Part shown: piece after piece, positions 23,751 to 31,723 of the stretch | Layout: each line of letters begins with the position of its first letter | Position numbering within the stretch: position 1 is the stretch's first letter | DNA from: Myxococcales bacterium | Lineage (GTDB): Bacteria; Myxococcota_A; Polyangia; Polyangiales; Polyangiaceae | Assembly (NCBI GenBank): GCA_025355005.1 | Contig: JANXLV010000154.1 | Coordinates: forward strand, 1 to 33,711 | Reading direction: 5' to 3' | Length of the DNA: 33,711 nucleotides | Translations under genes and position numbers: made by a program | Notes under the pieces: model-generated | Databases searched by the model: none | What the model was told of the DNA's origin: nothing | What the model saw: only the letters and a program-made list of their open reading frames with translations

Positions 23751-24142
23751 GACGTCCTTTCCGTGATTTCCGGGCCACCTCAACCGAAGGGCCCTCTTCA
23801 AGAATGCGCGACCAGGGTTTTTCCTGCAACATCTTTGCCGTCTCCAGCGCTGCCGGTCACGACGGCGAGCCCACCCCCGATCCCGTCGTGATCCTGGGCA
23901 CTTTGTCGAGTCCCGTGGCGGGTTTCCGGGCTCGGGCGAGCCCTTGGGGCGCGCATTGTGTCACGGCACGCCGTGCCACTGCCTCCAAGGGTCTGCGGTG
24001 TGAATGATCCGAATGTCATGCGACGAGGAGCTTCCCACGTTGCGCAAGCCGCGAGATGCTGGTTTTTCCCGCTTCTCCTGCGATTTGCGCGAGAGGCATG
24101 GTTTCTGCTGAAGTAAGCCTCGGAGCCCCAATCAGGGGGACA
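23751..24142. other. Intergenic region between divergent kinase operon and lipoprotein genes
   Basis: This 392-base gap should hold the promoters of two divergent units. I see no convincing -35/-10 pair and no coding frame with a good start. A 13-base palindrome lies near the middle. An AGGGGG element at 24134-24139 is the likely ribosome-binding site for the plus-strand gene. Confidence 0.5.
23965..23977. promoter_or_regulatory. 13-base palindrome, possible operator
   Basis: GGCACG-C-CGTGCC is a perfect inverted repeat with a single central base. It sits in the divergent gap and could be bound by a dimeric regulator. The symmetry ends at the flanks, and GC-rich palindromes of this length also arise by chance. 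Confidence 0.3.
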
Positions 24143-25426
24143 GTGAAGACGATGTTTGGCAAAAAGGCGATCCTGGCGGTGGTGGGGCTCGGTGCCGCGG
24201 CGGTCGCCGTTGCCTGCGGCTCCATGGACGGAGCGTCCTACGGCAAGCTCGCGGACACCTCTCCCCAGGCCGATGCGCAGCCCGACCAGAGCGCAAACCC
24301 CAGCGGCTCCGGCGGCGCCGGAAGCGATCCCAGCGTCTCGGGCATCATCGCCATCCACGCCTCGCGCAACCTCCCCGCGTTCCGTCTGTGCTTTCCCGAT
24401 CGGTCGAACATCCTTCCGCTGCCGGACGACAAGCTCATGCCCAACGCGAATGTCGTTGGCGTGGACATCGGCGCTGCGGTGCACATCGGCTCGTTCGCGA
24501 CGACGCTTCAGGGGTCTAGCGCTGCGGTTGGCATCGATGGCGGCGCCTACGATGCGGGCTCCACGGCACCTGAAGATGGTGGCGACGGTGGCGCCGGGGA
24601 TGCGGGCGTGAAGACGGTCGATGCAAGCGCGCCCTCGGGCGACGTGGTCCACGTCATCGAGGAGAAGCTCGCGCGGCAGTTCTATCCGCAAGGCACCGAT
24701 GCATCGGCATGGCCGAACTGCGGGCCGCTGGTGACAGTGCTGAAACAGAACGGCTACGAGGGACATGGCCTCTACACGGTGCAGAGCGTCGACGCGCTCG
24801 GCGCAAGTTCGCTCACCAGCGGCGCACCGGGCGTCAATCTCATCGTGATCGAGGGATGCATCCCCGATCCCACGCTCGACGCCAAGGCGTGCGGTGACAC
24901 GTTCAGCGCGGCGCTCGGCAACCTCCGCTATCGCATCGTCCCGGCGCTCACCACGTATCCTGCCGCGAGCGTGAAACCAGGCAAATTCCCGGTCCAAGCG
25001 ATGCTGCTCTCGCCGCGCGTGAAGTCGTCCGTCGACGCGATGCAGACAGTGACCTTCACGTTTGGTCGCCTCGCCGACAACACGGGCGCGCCGCTGGAGC
25101 TCGACTCCACGCATCCTGTCCCGACCATGCCGAAGGAGCTCGACTTCATGGCGGCGGACGCGGGCGACTACGACTCGTTCGGGTTCGCTCTTCACTATGC
25201 CGGCGACGCGGGCCTCTCGCAGTCGCTCGCCACCATCCAGTCGCAGTCGTCGCCCCGTGACCTTCCTCAGAGCTTCTATCTCTTGCCTTCGAATTTCGTG
25301 ATCCTGATCGTGGGTGATCCCACGGCGCCTCCGTCCGCTGCCGGACCAGGCGCGTCGCTCCACTTCCTCGCAGTGCCAGTCCGCGATCCCGATACCCTCG
25401 TGGACGCAGGCGGCGACGGCGGATAG
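24143..25426 (+). CDS. Polyangial-type lipoprotein A (family unrecognised; tandem paralogue)
   Basis: The 427-residue product (start GTG 24143, chosen because AGGGGG lies four to five bases upstream; ATG 24152 is the alternative) has a basic n-region, a hydrophobic core and a lipobox AVAVAC. A low-complexity Ala/Asp/Gly/Ser linker follows. The body contains blocks shared with the next gene: HASRNLPAFRLCF, LPLPDDKLMPNANVVGVDIG, IEEKLARQFYPQGTD and LKQNGYEGHGLYT, and near the end SSPRDLPQSFYLLPSNFVIL. A second Asp/Gly-rich insert interrupts the domain at about 135-165. It is likely anchored in the envelope. No known fold, catalytic site or transmembrane segment is apparent. Confidence 0.72.
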   Translation: MKTMFGKKAILAVVGLGAAAVAVACGSMDGASYGKLADTSPQADAQPDQSANPSGSGGAGSDPSVSGIIAIHASRNLPAFRLCFPDRSNILPLPDDKLMPNANVVGVDIGAAVHIGSFATTLQGSSAAVGIDGGAYDAGSTAPEDGGDGGAGDAGVKTVDASAPSGDVVHVIEEKLARQFYPQGTDASAWPNCGPLVTVLKQNGYEGHGLYTVQSVDALGASSLTSGAPGVNLIVIEGCIPDPTLDAKACGDTFSAALGNLRYRIVPALTTYPAASVKPGKFPVQAMLLSPRVKSSVDAMQTVTFTFGRLADNTGAPLELDSTHPVPTMPKELDFMAADAGDYDSFGFALHYAGDAGLSQSLATIQSQSSPRDLPQSFYLLPSNFVILIVGDPTAPPSAAGPGASLHFLAVPVRDPDTLVDAGGDGG

Positions 25427-25481
25427 GCGCGATCGTCACGACGTTCTCGAGGCACGCCACACGTTGGGAGGACTTTCCGTC

Positions 25482-26663
25482 ATGAGGATGAAACTGCTGA
25501 TCTCTCTTGCTGGTGCCGCGGTCGCGGTCGGCGTGGTCGCGTGCAGCAGCGCCGGGGGCGACTCGAGGTTCGACACCACCGACGGGACCGGCGGCGCGTC
25601 GGGCAACGTGGACGGCGGCAACGGCCTCGACAACCCCGGGCGAGGTGGCGATGCAGACGCTTCAACGGTGGCCGCGACCCCGGTCGGTGCGGGCAGCGTG
25701 GTCCTGGTCCATGCATCGCGCAATCTGCCCGCGTTCCGCGCGTGCTTCGCTGGCTTCACGCAGACGTTGCCGCTGCCCGATGACAAGATCATGCCGAACG
25801 CGAACGTGGTCGGCGTGGACGTCGGTACCGCGGTGCACATCGGCAAGCTGGATGCCCTTGGCAGCTCGCAGGCGGACGCTTCCGTCGCCGTCTACGACGC
25901 CGGAGAGGCAGGCGCGAGCGCGCCGCTGTCGGGCGATCTGTCGATCATCGAAGAGAAGCTCGCGCGCCAGTTCTTTCCGCAAGGCACAGACCCAAAGACG
26001 TGGCCGAACTGCCAGGCGCTCACCCAGGTGCTCAAGCAGAACGGGTATGAGGGGCACGGCCTCTACACGCTGACGGACACGCCGCTCAAGACCCCCAACG
26101 ACATGTACGCCACGTTCGTGATCGTGAAGGGCTGCGTGCCGGACCCTGTCCTCACCACGAAGGAATGCGGCGCGGGGTTCACCGCCGCGAAGGGCAACCT
26201 GTCGTTCGACACGCTGGAGGTCACAGCAGAGGACGGGACCGACTTCGACTTCAAGGGCGTGACGGCGTCACCGGCAGTGGCGGACGGGACGGTGCTCAGC
26301 TTCTATCCAACGAACACCAGCACGGCCTCGACCACGCCTCTCCCGATCAAGGCTTCGGCTGTCTCGTCGGCCGTGACGAGCACGCTTCCCACGACCGACA
26401 CGGGATACACCACGGCCACGTTCGAGCTCAGGGATCCGACGAACATGAACGCGCTCCTGCTCCAGCAGACGCTTGCGGCCATCCAGGCGCGCTCTGCCCC
26501 GCGCGACCTCCCCGCCGAATTCTTCGGCCTCCGCTCCACGTTCGTCCTCTTCGCGATCGGCGACCCCGCAGTCGTGGACAAGACGGCGCCCACCGCGCTG
26601 CACTTGCTCGCGATCCCCGTGCAAGACCCCGGCAAGATCGACCCCGACAGCGGCGCCCTCTAG
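25482..26663 (+). CDS. Polyangial-type lipoprotein B (paralogue of the preceding gene)
   Basis: The 393-residue product starts at ATG 25482 with a good GGGAGGA ribosome-binding site nine bases upstream. The signal sequence ends in a lipobox GVVAC, followed by a Gly/Asp/Asn linker. It shares with its neighbour the blocks HASRNLPAFRACF, LPLPDDKIMPNANVVGVDVG, IEEKLARQFFPQGTD and LKQNGYEGHGLYT, plus SAPRDLPAEFFGLRSTFVLF near the end, so the pair arose by tandem duplication. Conserved cysteines in the ACF, WPNC, KGCVPDP and KECG positions of both suggest disulfides in the envelope. The 55-base gap suggests co-transcription. The function is unknown. It ends ten bases before the convergent phosphatase gene. 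Confidence 0.75.
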   Translation: MRMKLLISLAGAAVAVGVVACSSAGGDSRFDTTDGTGGASGNVDGGNGLDNPGRGGDADASTVAATPVGAGSVVLVHASRNLPAFRACFAGFTQTLPLPDDKIMPNANVVGVDVGTAVHIGKLDALGSSQADASVAVYDAGEAGASAPLSGDLSIIEEKLARQFFPQGTDPKTWPNCQALTQVLKQNGYEGHGLYTLTDTPLKTPNDMYATFVIVKGCVPDPVLTTKECGAGFTAAKGNLSFDTLEVTAEDGTDFDFKGVTASPAVADGTVLSFYPTNTSTASTTPLPIKASAVSSAVTSTLPTTDTGYTTATFELRDPTNMNALLLQQTLAAIQARSAPRDLPAEFFGLRSTFVLFAIGDPAVVDKTAPTALHLLAIPVQDPGKIDPDSGAL

Positions 26664-26673
26664 GGAGCGCGGG

Positions 26674-27339
26674 TCAGTTCTTCGCGAGCTGGATGATCGG
26701 CCAGCCGTAGGTGCGTGCGAGGCGCGCGAGCTTCGTGTCGGGGTTCACTGCGGCGGGATGGCCCACCACGCTGAGCATGGGCACGTCGGAGTAGCTGTCG
26801 GAGTACGCGAAGCAGTCCGCGAGATCGTGATCGTTGTCGCGCGCGTGCTCGCGGATGAGGCGCGCCTTCTCGGGGCCTGCGACGACGGGACGCAGCAAGC
26901 GACCGGTCGCGTAGCCGTCCTTGATCTCGAGGCGGTTCGCGATGTAGCCCGTCGCACCCAGATATTCGCAGAGGCGCTTCATGAGGAAGTCGAGGGCGCC
27001 GGAGACCAAGATCACCTCCTGGCCCTCCGCGCGTGAGCGCGACACGAGATCCTTCGCGGCAGGGTAGAGCGCGCGCTTCAGCACGTTGTCGAACGCCTCG
27101 TCCGAGAGCAGGTGCAGGCGGTCGTGGCTCATGCCCTCGAAGGCCTGGAAGAGCAGCTCGTTGAAGAGGCGGCGATCCTGCATCTCCGCGATGATGAGCT
27201 GCGGCGCGCGAAGGAGGTTCTTCGCGAGCTTCAGCGCAGAGCGCATCGGGCTGCGCTGGTTCATCACGTAGAACAACGTCGGATGGACGAGGTTCGTCGA
27301 GACCAGCGTGCCGTCGACGTCGAAATAACTACAGGCCAC
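26674..27339 (-). CDS. HAD-superfamily subclass IB phosphatase
   Basis: The 221-residue product has the HAD motifs in order: FDVDGTL with nucleophile D7 and acid/base D9, LVSGA with S113, K158 in GPEKARL, and YSDSYSDVPML with D181 and D185. The helical cap between motifs I and II fits subclass IB, the phosphoserine-phosphatase-like group that includes lipid-phosphate and nucleotide phosphatases. It starts at GTG 27339; no other in-frame start gives the first motif. It lies 33 bases downstream of the LigD-type gene on the same strand and may be co-transcribed, so a role linked to DNA ends or nucleotides is possible but unproven. No membrane segment is clear. Confidence 0.85.
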   Translation of the reverse strand: MACSYFDVDGTLVSTNLVHPTLFYVMNQRSPMRSALKLAKNLLRAPQLIIAEMQDRRLFNELLFQAFEGMSHDRLHLLSDEAFDNVLKRALYPAAKDLVSRSRAEGQEVILVSGALDFLMKRLCEYLGATGYIANRLEIKDGYATGRLLRPVVAGPEKARLIREHARDNDHDLADCFAYSDSYSDVPMLSVVGHPAAVNPDTKLARLARTYGWPIIQLAKN

Positions 27340-27372
27340 GGCGGAGGTTCTTTGCCAAAACCAAGGCCAAAG

Positions 27373-29574
27373 TCAACGCGAACCGGGCTTCGCGCCCAAA
27401 AGCTCCGAGAGTCTGGCCACCGCGCCGGCCACATCGGGTGTCTCCGTGAGCAGCCCCCGCATGGGGCAGCCGTGCTCACGGACCAGCGCCGGAGCGGTGC
27501 GCACCGTGAAGCGCGACGGCGTATCGAGCGTGAGCGCCGTGCTCCAGTCGAGCGGCATCGACACGGTCGCCTCCGGTGTCGCGCGCAGCGCATACGGGCT
27601 CACGATGGTGCGGCTGGGGCCCGTCTGACCCACGTCGACGAAGACCTTGCCCTCGCGCCGGCCCGTCATGCGCTCCATCGTTGCGTCCGCGGGGTGATGC
27701 GAGACCAGGAGCCGTCCGAAGATCTCGCAGAGCATCCGCCCCACGTCGAACGGTTGGTTCGGACCCAGCGGCACCAGCACGTGCATGCCCGTCTGCCCCG
27801 ACGTCTTCGGAAACCCCTTGAGCCCCGCCGTCGCGAGCAGGTCACGCAGCGTCTTCAGGATCGGCAGCGCGCGCGCGAGGCCCGCCTCCTTCACGTCGAA
27901 GTCCACGGTGAAGAAATCACAGATCATCCTGCCCCCCTCGCGGAAGGCGAGGATGTGCAGCGGGATCGCGCCCAGGTTCACCACGTGCACGAGGCTCGCG
28001 AGATCGTCGACGAGGAACGCGTGCTTCTTGCGGCCATCGTCGCTCGGCACTTCGACGTGGCGCATCCACGACGGGCTGGTCTGCGGCACGTTCCACTGGA
28101 AGAAGCTCTTGCCGTGGATGCCGTCCGGGTAGCGCACCACCACCAGCGGGCGGTCCTTCAGGTACGGGAGCAAGAAAGGTGCAACCTGCACGTAATAGTC
28201 GATGACCTCGCCTTTGGTGATCCCGAGCTCCGGGAAGAAGACCTTCTGGCGGTTCGTGACCTTCGCGGTGCGCAGCGTGAGGGCGCCGCCTTTGCCGTGG
28301 TCCTGCACGGAGAACGGCTGGCCGGCCTCCTTCGCGGGCAAGAACGCCCAGTCCGCCTCGTAGCTGTCCCCACCATCACGCACCAGCACGCCGGGCAGGC
28401 CGCGCGCCATGGCGAACACGTTGAACGGCGCAGGATCTTCGGACTCCGGCGCGCGCCGCACGAACCCGAGCTCCGGCACGATCGACGAGAGCAGCGCGAG
28501 CCGCTCCGTGAGCTTTGCGCCGCGCACATCTGTGTCGCCAACGCGCAGCACGTCGAACGCGACGAACGTCGCCGGGTGATCGCGCACCGCACCCCGCGCA
28601 TCGCCGGAAGAGAGCAGCGTGAGCCGCGGCGTGAGCTGCGCCATGGACACCGCGCCGCCACCCGTGAGGAAGACGATCTCGCCATCCAGCGTGAGGCCTC
28701 GCGCAGGCAATGCATCGAGAGCGCGCAGGAGCTCCGGGTAGTAGATGGACACGTCGCGCGCGGTGCCGTCGTCCACGACGATGCGCGCGCCGCGCTCGGT
28801 CTTCTCCGCGAACGCGCGCAGTCCGCCGAGCGCCAGATGCGCGCGCGGAGATGTTCCCTCCGGCGAGAGCAGCCGCGGCCGTGTCCACGCGATCTCGCTC
28901 TCGCTGTCGGCGCTGCCTCCCTTCGCGTCAGTGCGCTCGTGCCACGGCGCCCCCAGCGTCCGCGCGCGCGCCTCGGCGTCGGTGATGCGCGCGTCGCGTG
29001 TGAGCAGCTCCTGCACGGTGAGCCCGCTCAGGACGGAGCGCGGCTGCGCGGCGAGGATGTCGTGCCCGGGATCTTCCTGGCCGTCCTTCTTCTTGAGGAG
29101 CAGCCACTCCTTGTCGCCCTTCTTCAGCTTCACGAGCGCGAACCGTCCGTGCAGCTTCATCCCCGAGAGAATGAAGTCGAGCTTGCCTTTCGGCTTCGTC
29201 GTCTCCGCGGGGCCCTCCAGGTACGTCACCTTGCCGCGGTCCCACGCGATCATCGCGCCCGCGCCGTACTGGCCTTCGGGGATCACGTCCTCGAAGTCCA
29301 GGTACTCGATCGGATGGTCCTCCGTGTTGACGGCGAGGTGCTTCGACTCCGGATCGAGCGTGGGTCCCTTCGGCACTGCAAAGCTCGAGAGCGTTCCGCC
29401 CATTTCGAGCCGCAGATCGAAATGCATGCGCGTGGCGTCGTGCTGATGAACGACGAACGAGCCCACGGTGGTCAACGCCGTCGCATCCGGAACGTCGCTA
29501 CCGAACGGCTCCGTCGTCAGGGCGGGATCGCGCTTCTCTTCGTACTTGACAAGCTTCCGAGCCACGTGACGCAT
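27373..29574 (-). CDS. ligD: LigD-type end-joining protein with degenerate ligase domain
   Basis: The 733-residue product follows the PE-Lig-Pol order of LigD. The phosphoesterase domain (about 20-180) is intact by motif: HDATRMHFDLRLE gives H45, H51, D53 and R55, and EDHPIEY gives H87 and Y91. The middle region (about 232-415) aligns with the ligase nucleotidyltransferase domain, but the catalytic KxDGxR is ALGGLR (248-253; Lys to Ala, Asp to Gly). Motif IV is PGVLVR (Lys to Arg399), and the WxKxK motif V is WAFLP. Only about 25 residues separate it from the polymerase, so the OB-fold is missing. The polymerase (about 438-695) keeps D558/D560, SGxTGxH and D647. It probably processes and extends ends but cannot seal them. 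ATG 29574 gives the family-like KLVKYEEKRD start; GTG 29634 is the alternative. No Ku gene is in the window. Confidence 0.88.
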   Translation of the reverse strand: MRHVARKLVKYEEKRDPALTTEPFGSDVPDATALTTVGSFVVHQHDATRMHFDLRLEMGGTLSSFAVPKGPTLDPESKHLAVNTEDHPIEYLDFEDVIPEGQYGAGAMIAWDRGKVTYLEGPAETTKPKGKLDFILSGMKLHGRFALVKLKKGDKEWLLLKKKDGQEDPGHDILAAQPRSVLSGLTVQELLTRDARITDAEARARTLGAPWHERTDAKGGSADSESEIAWTRPRLLSPEGTSPRAHLALGGLRAFAEKTERGARIVVDDGTARDVSIYYPELLRALDALPARGLTLDGEIVFLTGGGAVSMAQLTPRLTLLSSGDARGAVRDHPATFVAFDVLRVGDTDVRGAKLTERLALLSSIVPELGFVRRAPESEDPAPFNVFAMARGLPGVLVRDGGDSYEADWAFLPAKEAGQPFSVQDHGKGGALTLRTAKVTNRQKVFFPELGITKGEVIDYYVQVAPFLLPYLKDRPLVVVRYPDGIHGKSFFQWNVPQTSPSWMRHVEVPSDDGRKKHAFLVDDLASLVHVVNLGAIPLHILAFREGGRMICDFFTVDFDVKEAGLARALPILKTLRDLLATAGLKGFPKTSGQTGMHVLVPLGPNQPFDVGRMLCEIFGRLLVSHHPADATMERMTGRREGKVFVDVGQTGPSRTIVSPYALRATPEATVSMPLDWSTALTLDTPSRFTVRTAPALVREHGCPMRGLLTETPDVAGAVARLSELLGAKPGSR

Positions 29575-29950
29575 TGTGACGTTTCCACGGCTCCCCGCGC
29601 CACGAAATCCCTTCGTGTGTTGCCTTGGTGCCACGCCTGGTGCGGCCTCGCGTTCACGTCCGCGCGCGTAAACGGTGCGAAACGGCGTGCGCAGTCCGCT
29701 CTGTTACCTGGGGTTTGCCCCTTTGTTGGCCCGAGGCACGCACCTTGCTCATTGTTATGAGTCAGAATGAACAGCGCCAAACGTACCGAGTCAGCCACCC
29801 AGATTGATGACGCATCGAGCCGTGAGAGCCGTCGCCACACGCCCGCGCGTGAGCACTCCCACGACGAGGACACGCGCACCACCGCGCGTCCGTCGGCGCA
29901 GGTCCGCGTCGCCGCCCGCGATGCGATGTACGAAGACGTTCCCTGCACGG

Positions 29951-29984
29951 ATTGAAAGCTTCGACGGCACGTCGAACTTTCAAT
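29951..29984. other. Long hairpin 1
   Basis: ATTGAAAG-C-TTCGACG pairs with CGTCGAA-CTTTCAAT around a GCA loop: 15 base pairs with one bulged C. No T-tract follows on either strand, so it is not a classic intrinsic terminator. It could be a structured RNA element, a U-tract-free terminator or a protein-binding site. Confidence 0.55.
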
Positions 29985-29995
29985 AATCCGGGAGC

Positions 29996-30014
29996 GTCGA
30001 GGGTGTCCCTCGAC
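29996..30014. other. Hairpin 2
   Basis: GTCGAGGG and CCCTCGAC form a perfect eight-base-pair stem with a TGT loop, 11 bases after hairpin 1. Confidence 0.5.
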
Positions 30015-30019
30015 CAAGA

Positions 30020-30049
30020 CCGATAGCTTCAACTGGGAGAAGGTATCGG
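30020..30049. other. Hairpin 3
   Basis: CCGATAGCTTC pairs with GAAGGTATCGG (ten pairs, one G-G mismatch) around an eight-base loop. It begins five bases after hairpin 2, so the three stems form one contiguous array. Confidence 0.45.
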
Positions 30050-30142
30050 CTGCGCTGAAATGCCGTCGGGGCCAGAGCCTCGCGCGAATGCGGCGCCTCT
30101 TTGCACTTCTCTGCTTCGTAAGCTTATCCGTCTCCGGCTCGG

Positions 30143-31690
30143 TCAGTGAAGCGGGAGCTCACTCTGCTTTCGTGAGATGAGCCACACGCGCAGCTTGCCT
30201 GCGTGAAGCTCCTCGACGTTCTCTGCGCCTGCCGCGAGCTCTCGGAGCTCGTCGTGTGGGTTCTCGCGCGACCGTCCTTCGTCGAAGACGTACGCCACGC
30301 GTCCCTCCTGCTCGAAGGCCCGGCGATACGGCGCGTACCTGTCCTCGCGTGGGCTCGTCGGCACGAACGTCTGCTCCTCGCGAAAGAGATACGTGAGGCG
30401 GTACGCCGTCCAGTAGTCCGCGATGCCGTAGCGGAGCCCTTTCTCCTGCATCAGCGTGCGGAGCGCGTGGTCGTCTGCGATCTCCGGCATGCGCACCGGG
30501 ATGGGCCCACGCACGAACGGCCCGAAGCCGACCCATCCGCCGATCGCGGACGAGAGCAAGAACGGCGCGAGCAACACGAGAAGGCGCGCCGGAGGCAGAC
30601 GCTTCGCCAGCGGCAGCAGCGCGAACGGCGACAGCAGCGTCAGCGCGGTCAGGTAGCGCATGGAGAAGTGGTCCATCACCATCACGCTCAGCAGGAACGA
30701 GCCGATGCCCAGCGGGAACACGAAGAGCCCCGCTGCGCCAAGACGCCGCGACTCGGGCGAGATACCTCCGCGGAGCGCCGCCCGCAGGGAGAGGCCCAGC
30801 GCCGCGGCGAACACCAGCGCCGCGAGCAAGAGGAACGCGGACACCCACGCAGGCGGTTCCCACGGCGAATAGTCCATCACGTGCTTGGCGAAGTAGACCT
30901 TGGTGCTCATGGCCCACGGCAGGCACTCGCGCACGAGCAGGTCCGCGTTGTGCGGGATCATCGAGAAGCTGAGCGTCATGGGCCCGTTCTTCGCGCCTTG
31001 GGACGTCTTTAGCGCGATGCTCGGCAGCAGCCCAACGAGCGCGCCACTGACGGATGCGCCGAGCGCGCGCATGCGCTCCTTGCCGCCCCACACGCCGAAC
31101 GCGGTCCACACGGCGAGCCCGAGCGACAGCGGCGCCACCAGCATCGCGTACGGATCCGCCGCTGTGGCCGCGGTGGAAAACATGCATCCTGCACACAAAT
31201 AGACGAGCGCCTTGCGCGTGGACGGGGCCTCCGTGCCTGCCGTGGCCGCGCGGTCCACGAGTACGAACGCGGTGAGCGCGAGAAACAGCGAAGCCTCGCG
31301 TGGCGGATACAGCGCGTACGAGTGCACGGAGCTGGGCGTCAGCACGAGGAGCAGCGACAGCACGAACGCCGCGCCCTTCCCCACGTGGCGCAGGAGAGAA
31401 GAGAACACCAGCACGGTGGCCGCGACATGGAGCGAAAGCGCGCTCACCATCAGCACCCACGGCGCGCTTCCGAGCACGGCGAAGAACAGCGCGGCCACGA
31501 ACGAGTCCGCGCTGGTCTGGTACCCGCTGCCCCAGAGGAACGGCGATGTCTCGCCGCGGAGGATGTGCATCGCCTGCAGGCCGACGATGGCCGCGTCCGA
31601 GTTCGTCGAGTCCGCGTTCAGCAGCGCGGGGAACCGAAACGCGTACGACAGGACTGCGAGCAAAGCGCCCGCGCTGCGTGCGCCACGCAT
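30143..31690 (-). CDS. Polytopic membrane protein, GT39/ArnT-like glycosyltransferase candidate
   Basis: The 515-residue product has about ten hydrophobic helices. After the first helix comes NADSTNSDAAIVGLQAMHIL, in which an acidic residue (D32) near the start of the first large loop matches the conserved position of GT-C-fold glycosyltransferases of the ArnT/PMT (GT39) group. These use polyprenyl-linked sugars to modify lipids or proteins. A soluble region of about 110 residues at the C-terminus (after GWVGFGPFVRG) is charged and probably periplasmic. Sequence identity to characterised members cannot be judged here, so the substrate is unknown. The ATG at 31690 lies 33 bases after the stop of the kinase gene upstream, so the pair probably forms an operon. 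Confidence 0.7.
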   Translation of the reverse strand: MRGARSAGALLAVLSYAFRFPALLNADSTNSDAAIVGLQAMHILRGETSPFLWGSGYQTSADSFVAALFFAVLGSAPWVLMVSALSLHVAATVLVFSSLLRHVGKGAAFVLSLLLVLTPSSVHSYALYPPREASLFLALTAFVLVDRAATAGTEAPSTRKALVYLCAGCMFSTAATAADPYAMLVAPLSLGLAVWTAFGVWGGKERMRALGASVSGALVGLLPSIALKTSQGAKNGPMTLSFSMIPHNADLLVRECLPWAMSTKVYFAKHVMDYSPWEPPAWVSAFLLLAALVFAAALGLSLRAALRGGISPESRRLGAAGLFVFPLGIGSFLLSVMVMDHFSMRYLTALTLLSPFALLPLAKRLPPARLLVLLAPFLLSSAIGGWVGFGPFVRGPIPVRMPEIADDHALRTLMQEKGLRYGIADYWTAYRLTYLFREEQTFVPTSPREDRYAPYRRAFEQEGRVAYVFDEGRSRENPHDELRELAAGAENVEELHAGKLRVWLISRKQSELPLH

Positions 31691-31723
31691 GTTCAGATGG
31701 GCTCGCTCACGTCAGCCATCCGC

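Larger units (their letters stand above)
29575..30142. other. 568-base gap with three hairpins and no well-supported gene
   Basis: This gap separates the starts of the LigD operon from the end of the GT39-like gene; both flanking genes are on the minus strand. A 62-codon plus-strand frame (29767-29955) has only about three-quarters G/C at third positions and no ribosome-binding site, so it is not called. The right half holds three consecutive inverted repeats. No promoter pair is convincing, and I see nothing else with support. Confidence 0.5.

Noticed and set aside
27112..29760. Plus-strand frame of about 880 codons opposite LigD
   Set aside because: Arg/His/Ala-rich shadow of the minus-strand LigD and phosphatase genes, with no recognisable motifs.
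29767..29955. 62-codon plus-strand frame in the LigD/GT39 gap
   Set aside because: No ribosome-binding site, weak GC bias at third positions, and a random-looking hydrophilic sequence; length is unremarkable for this GC content.
29953..30179. TGA followed by a hairpin, considered as selenocysteine or readthrough
   Set aside because: The hairpin loop is only GCA and lacks the SECIS loop features, and the downstream frame has poor coding bias.
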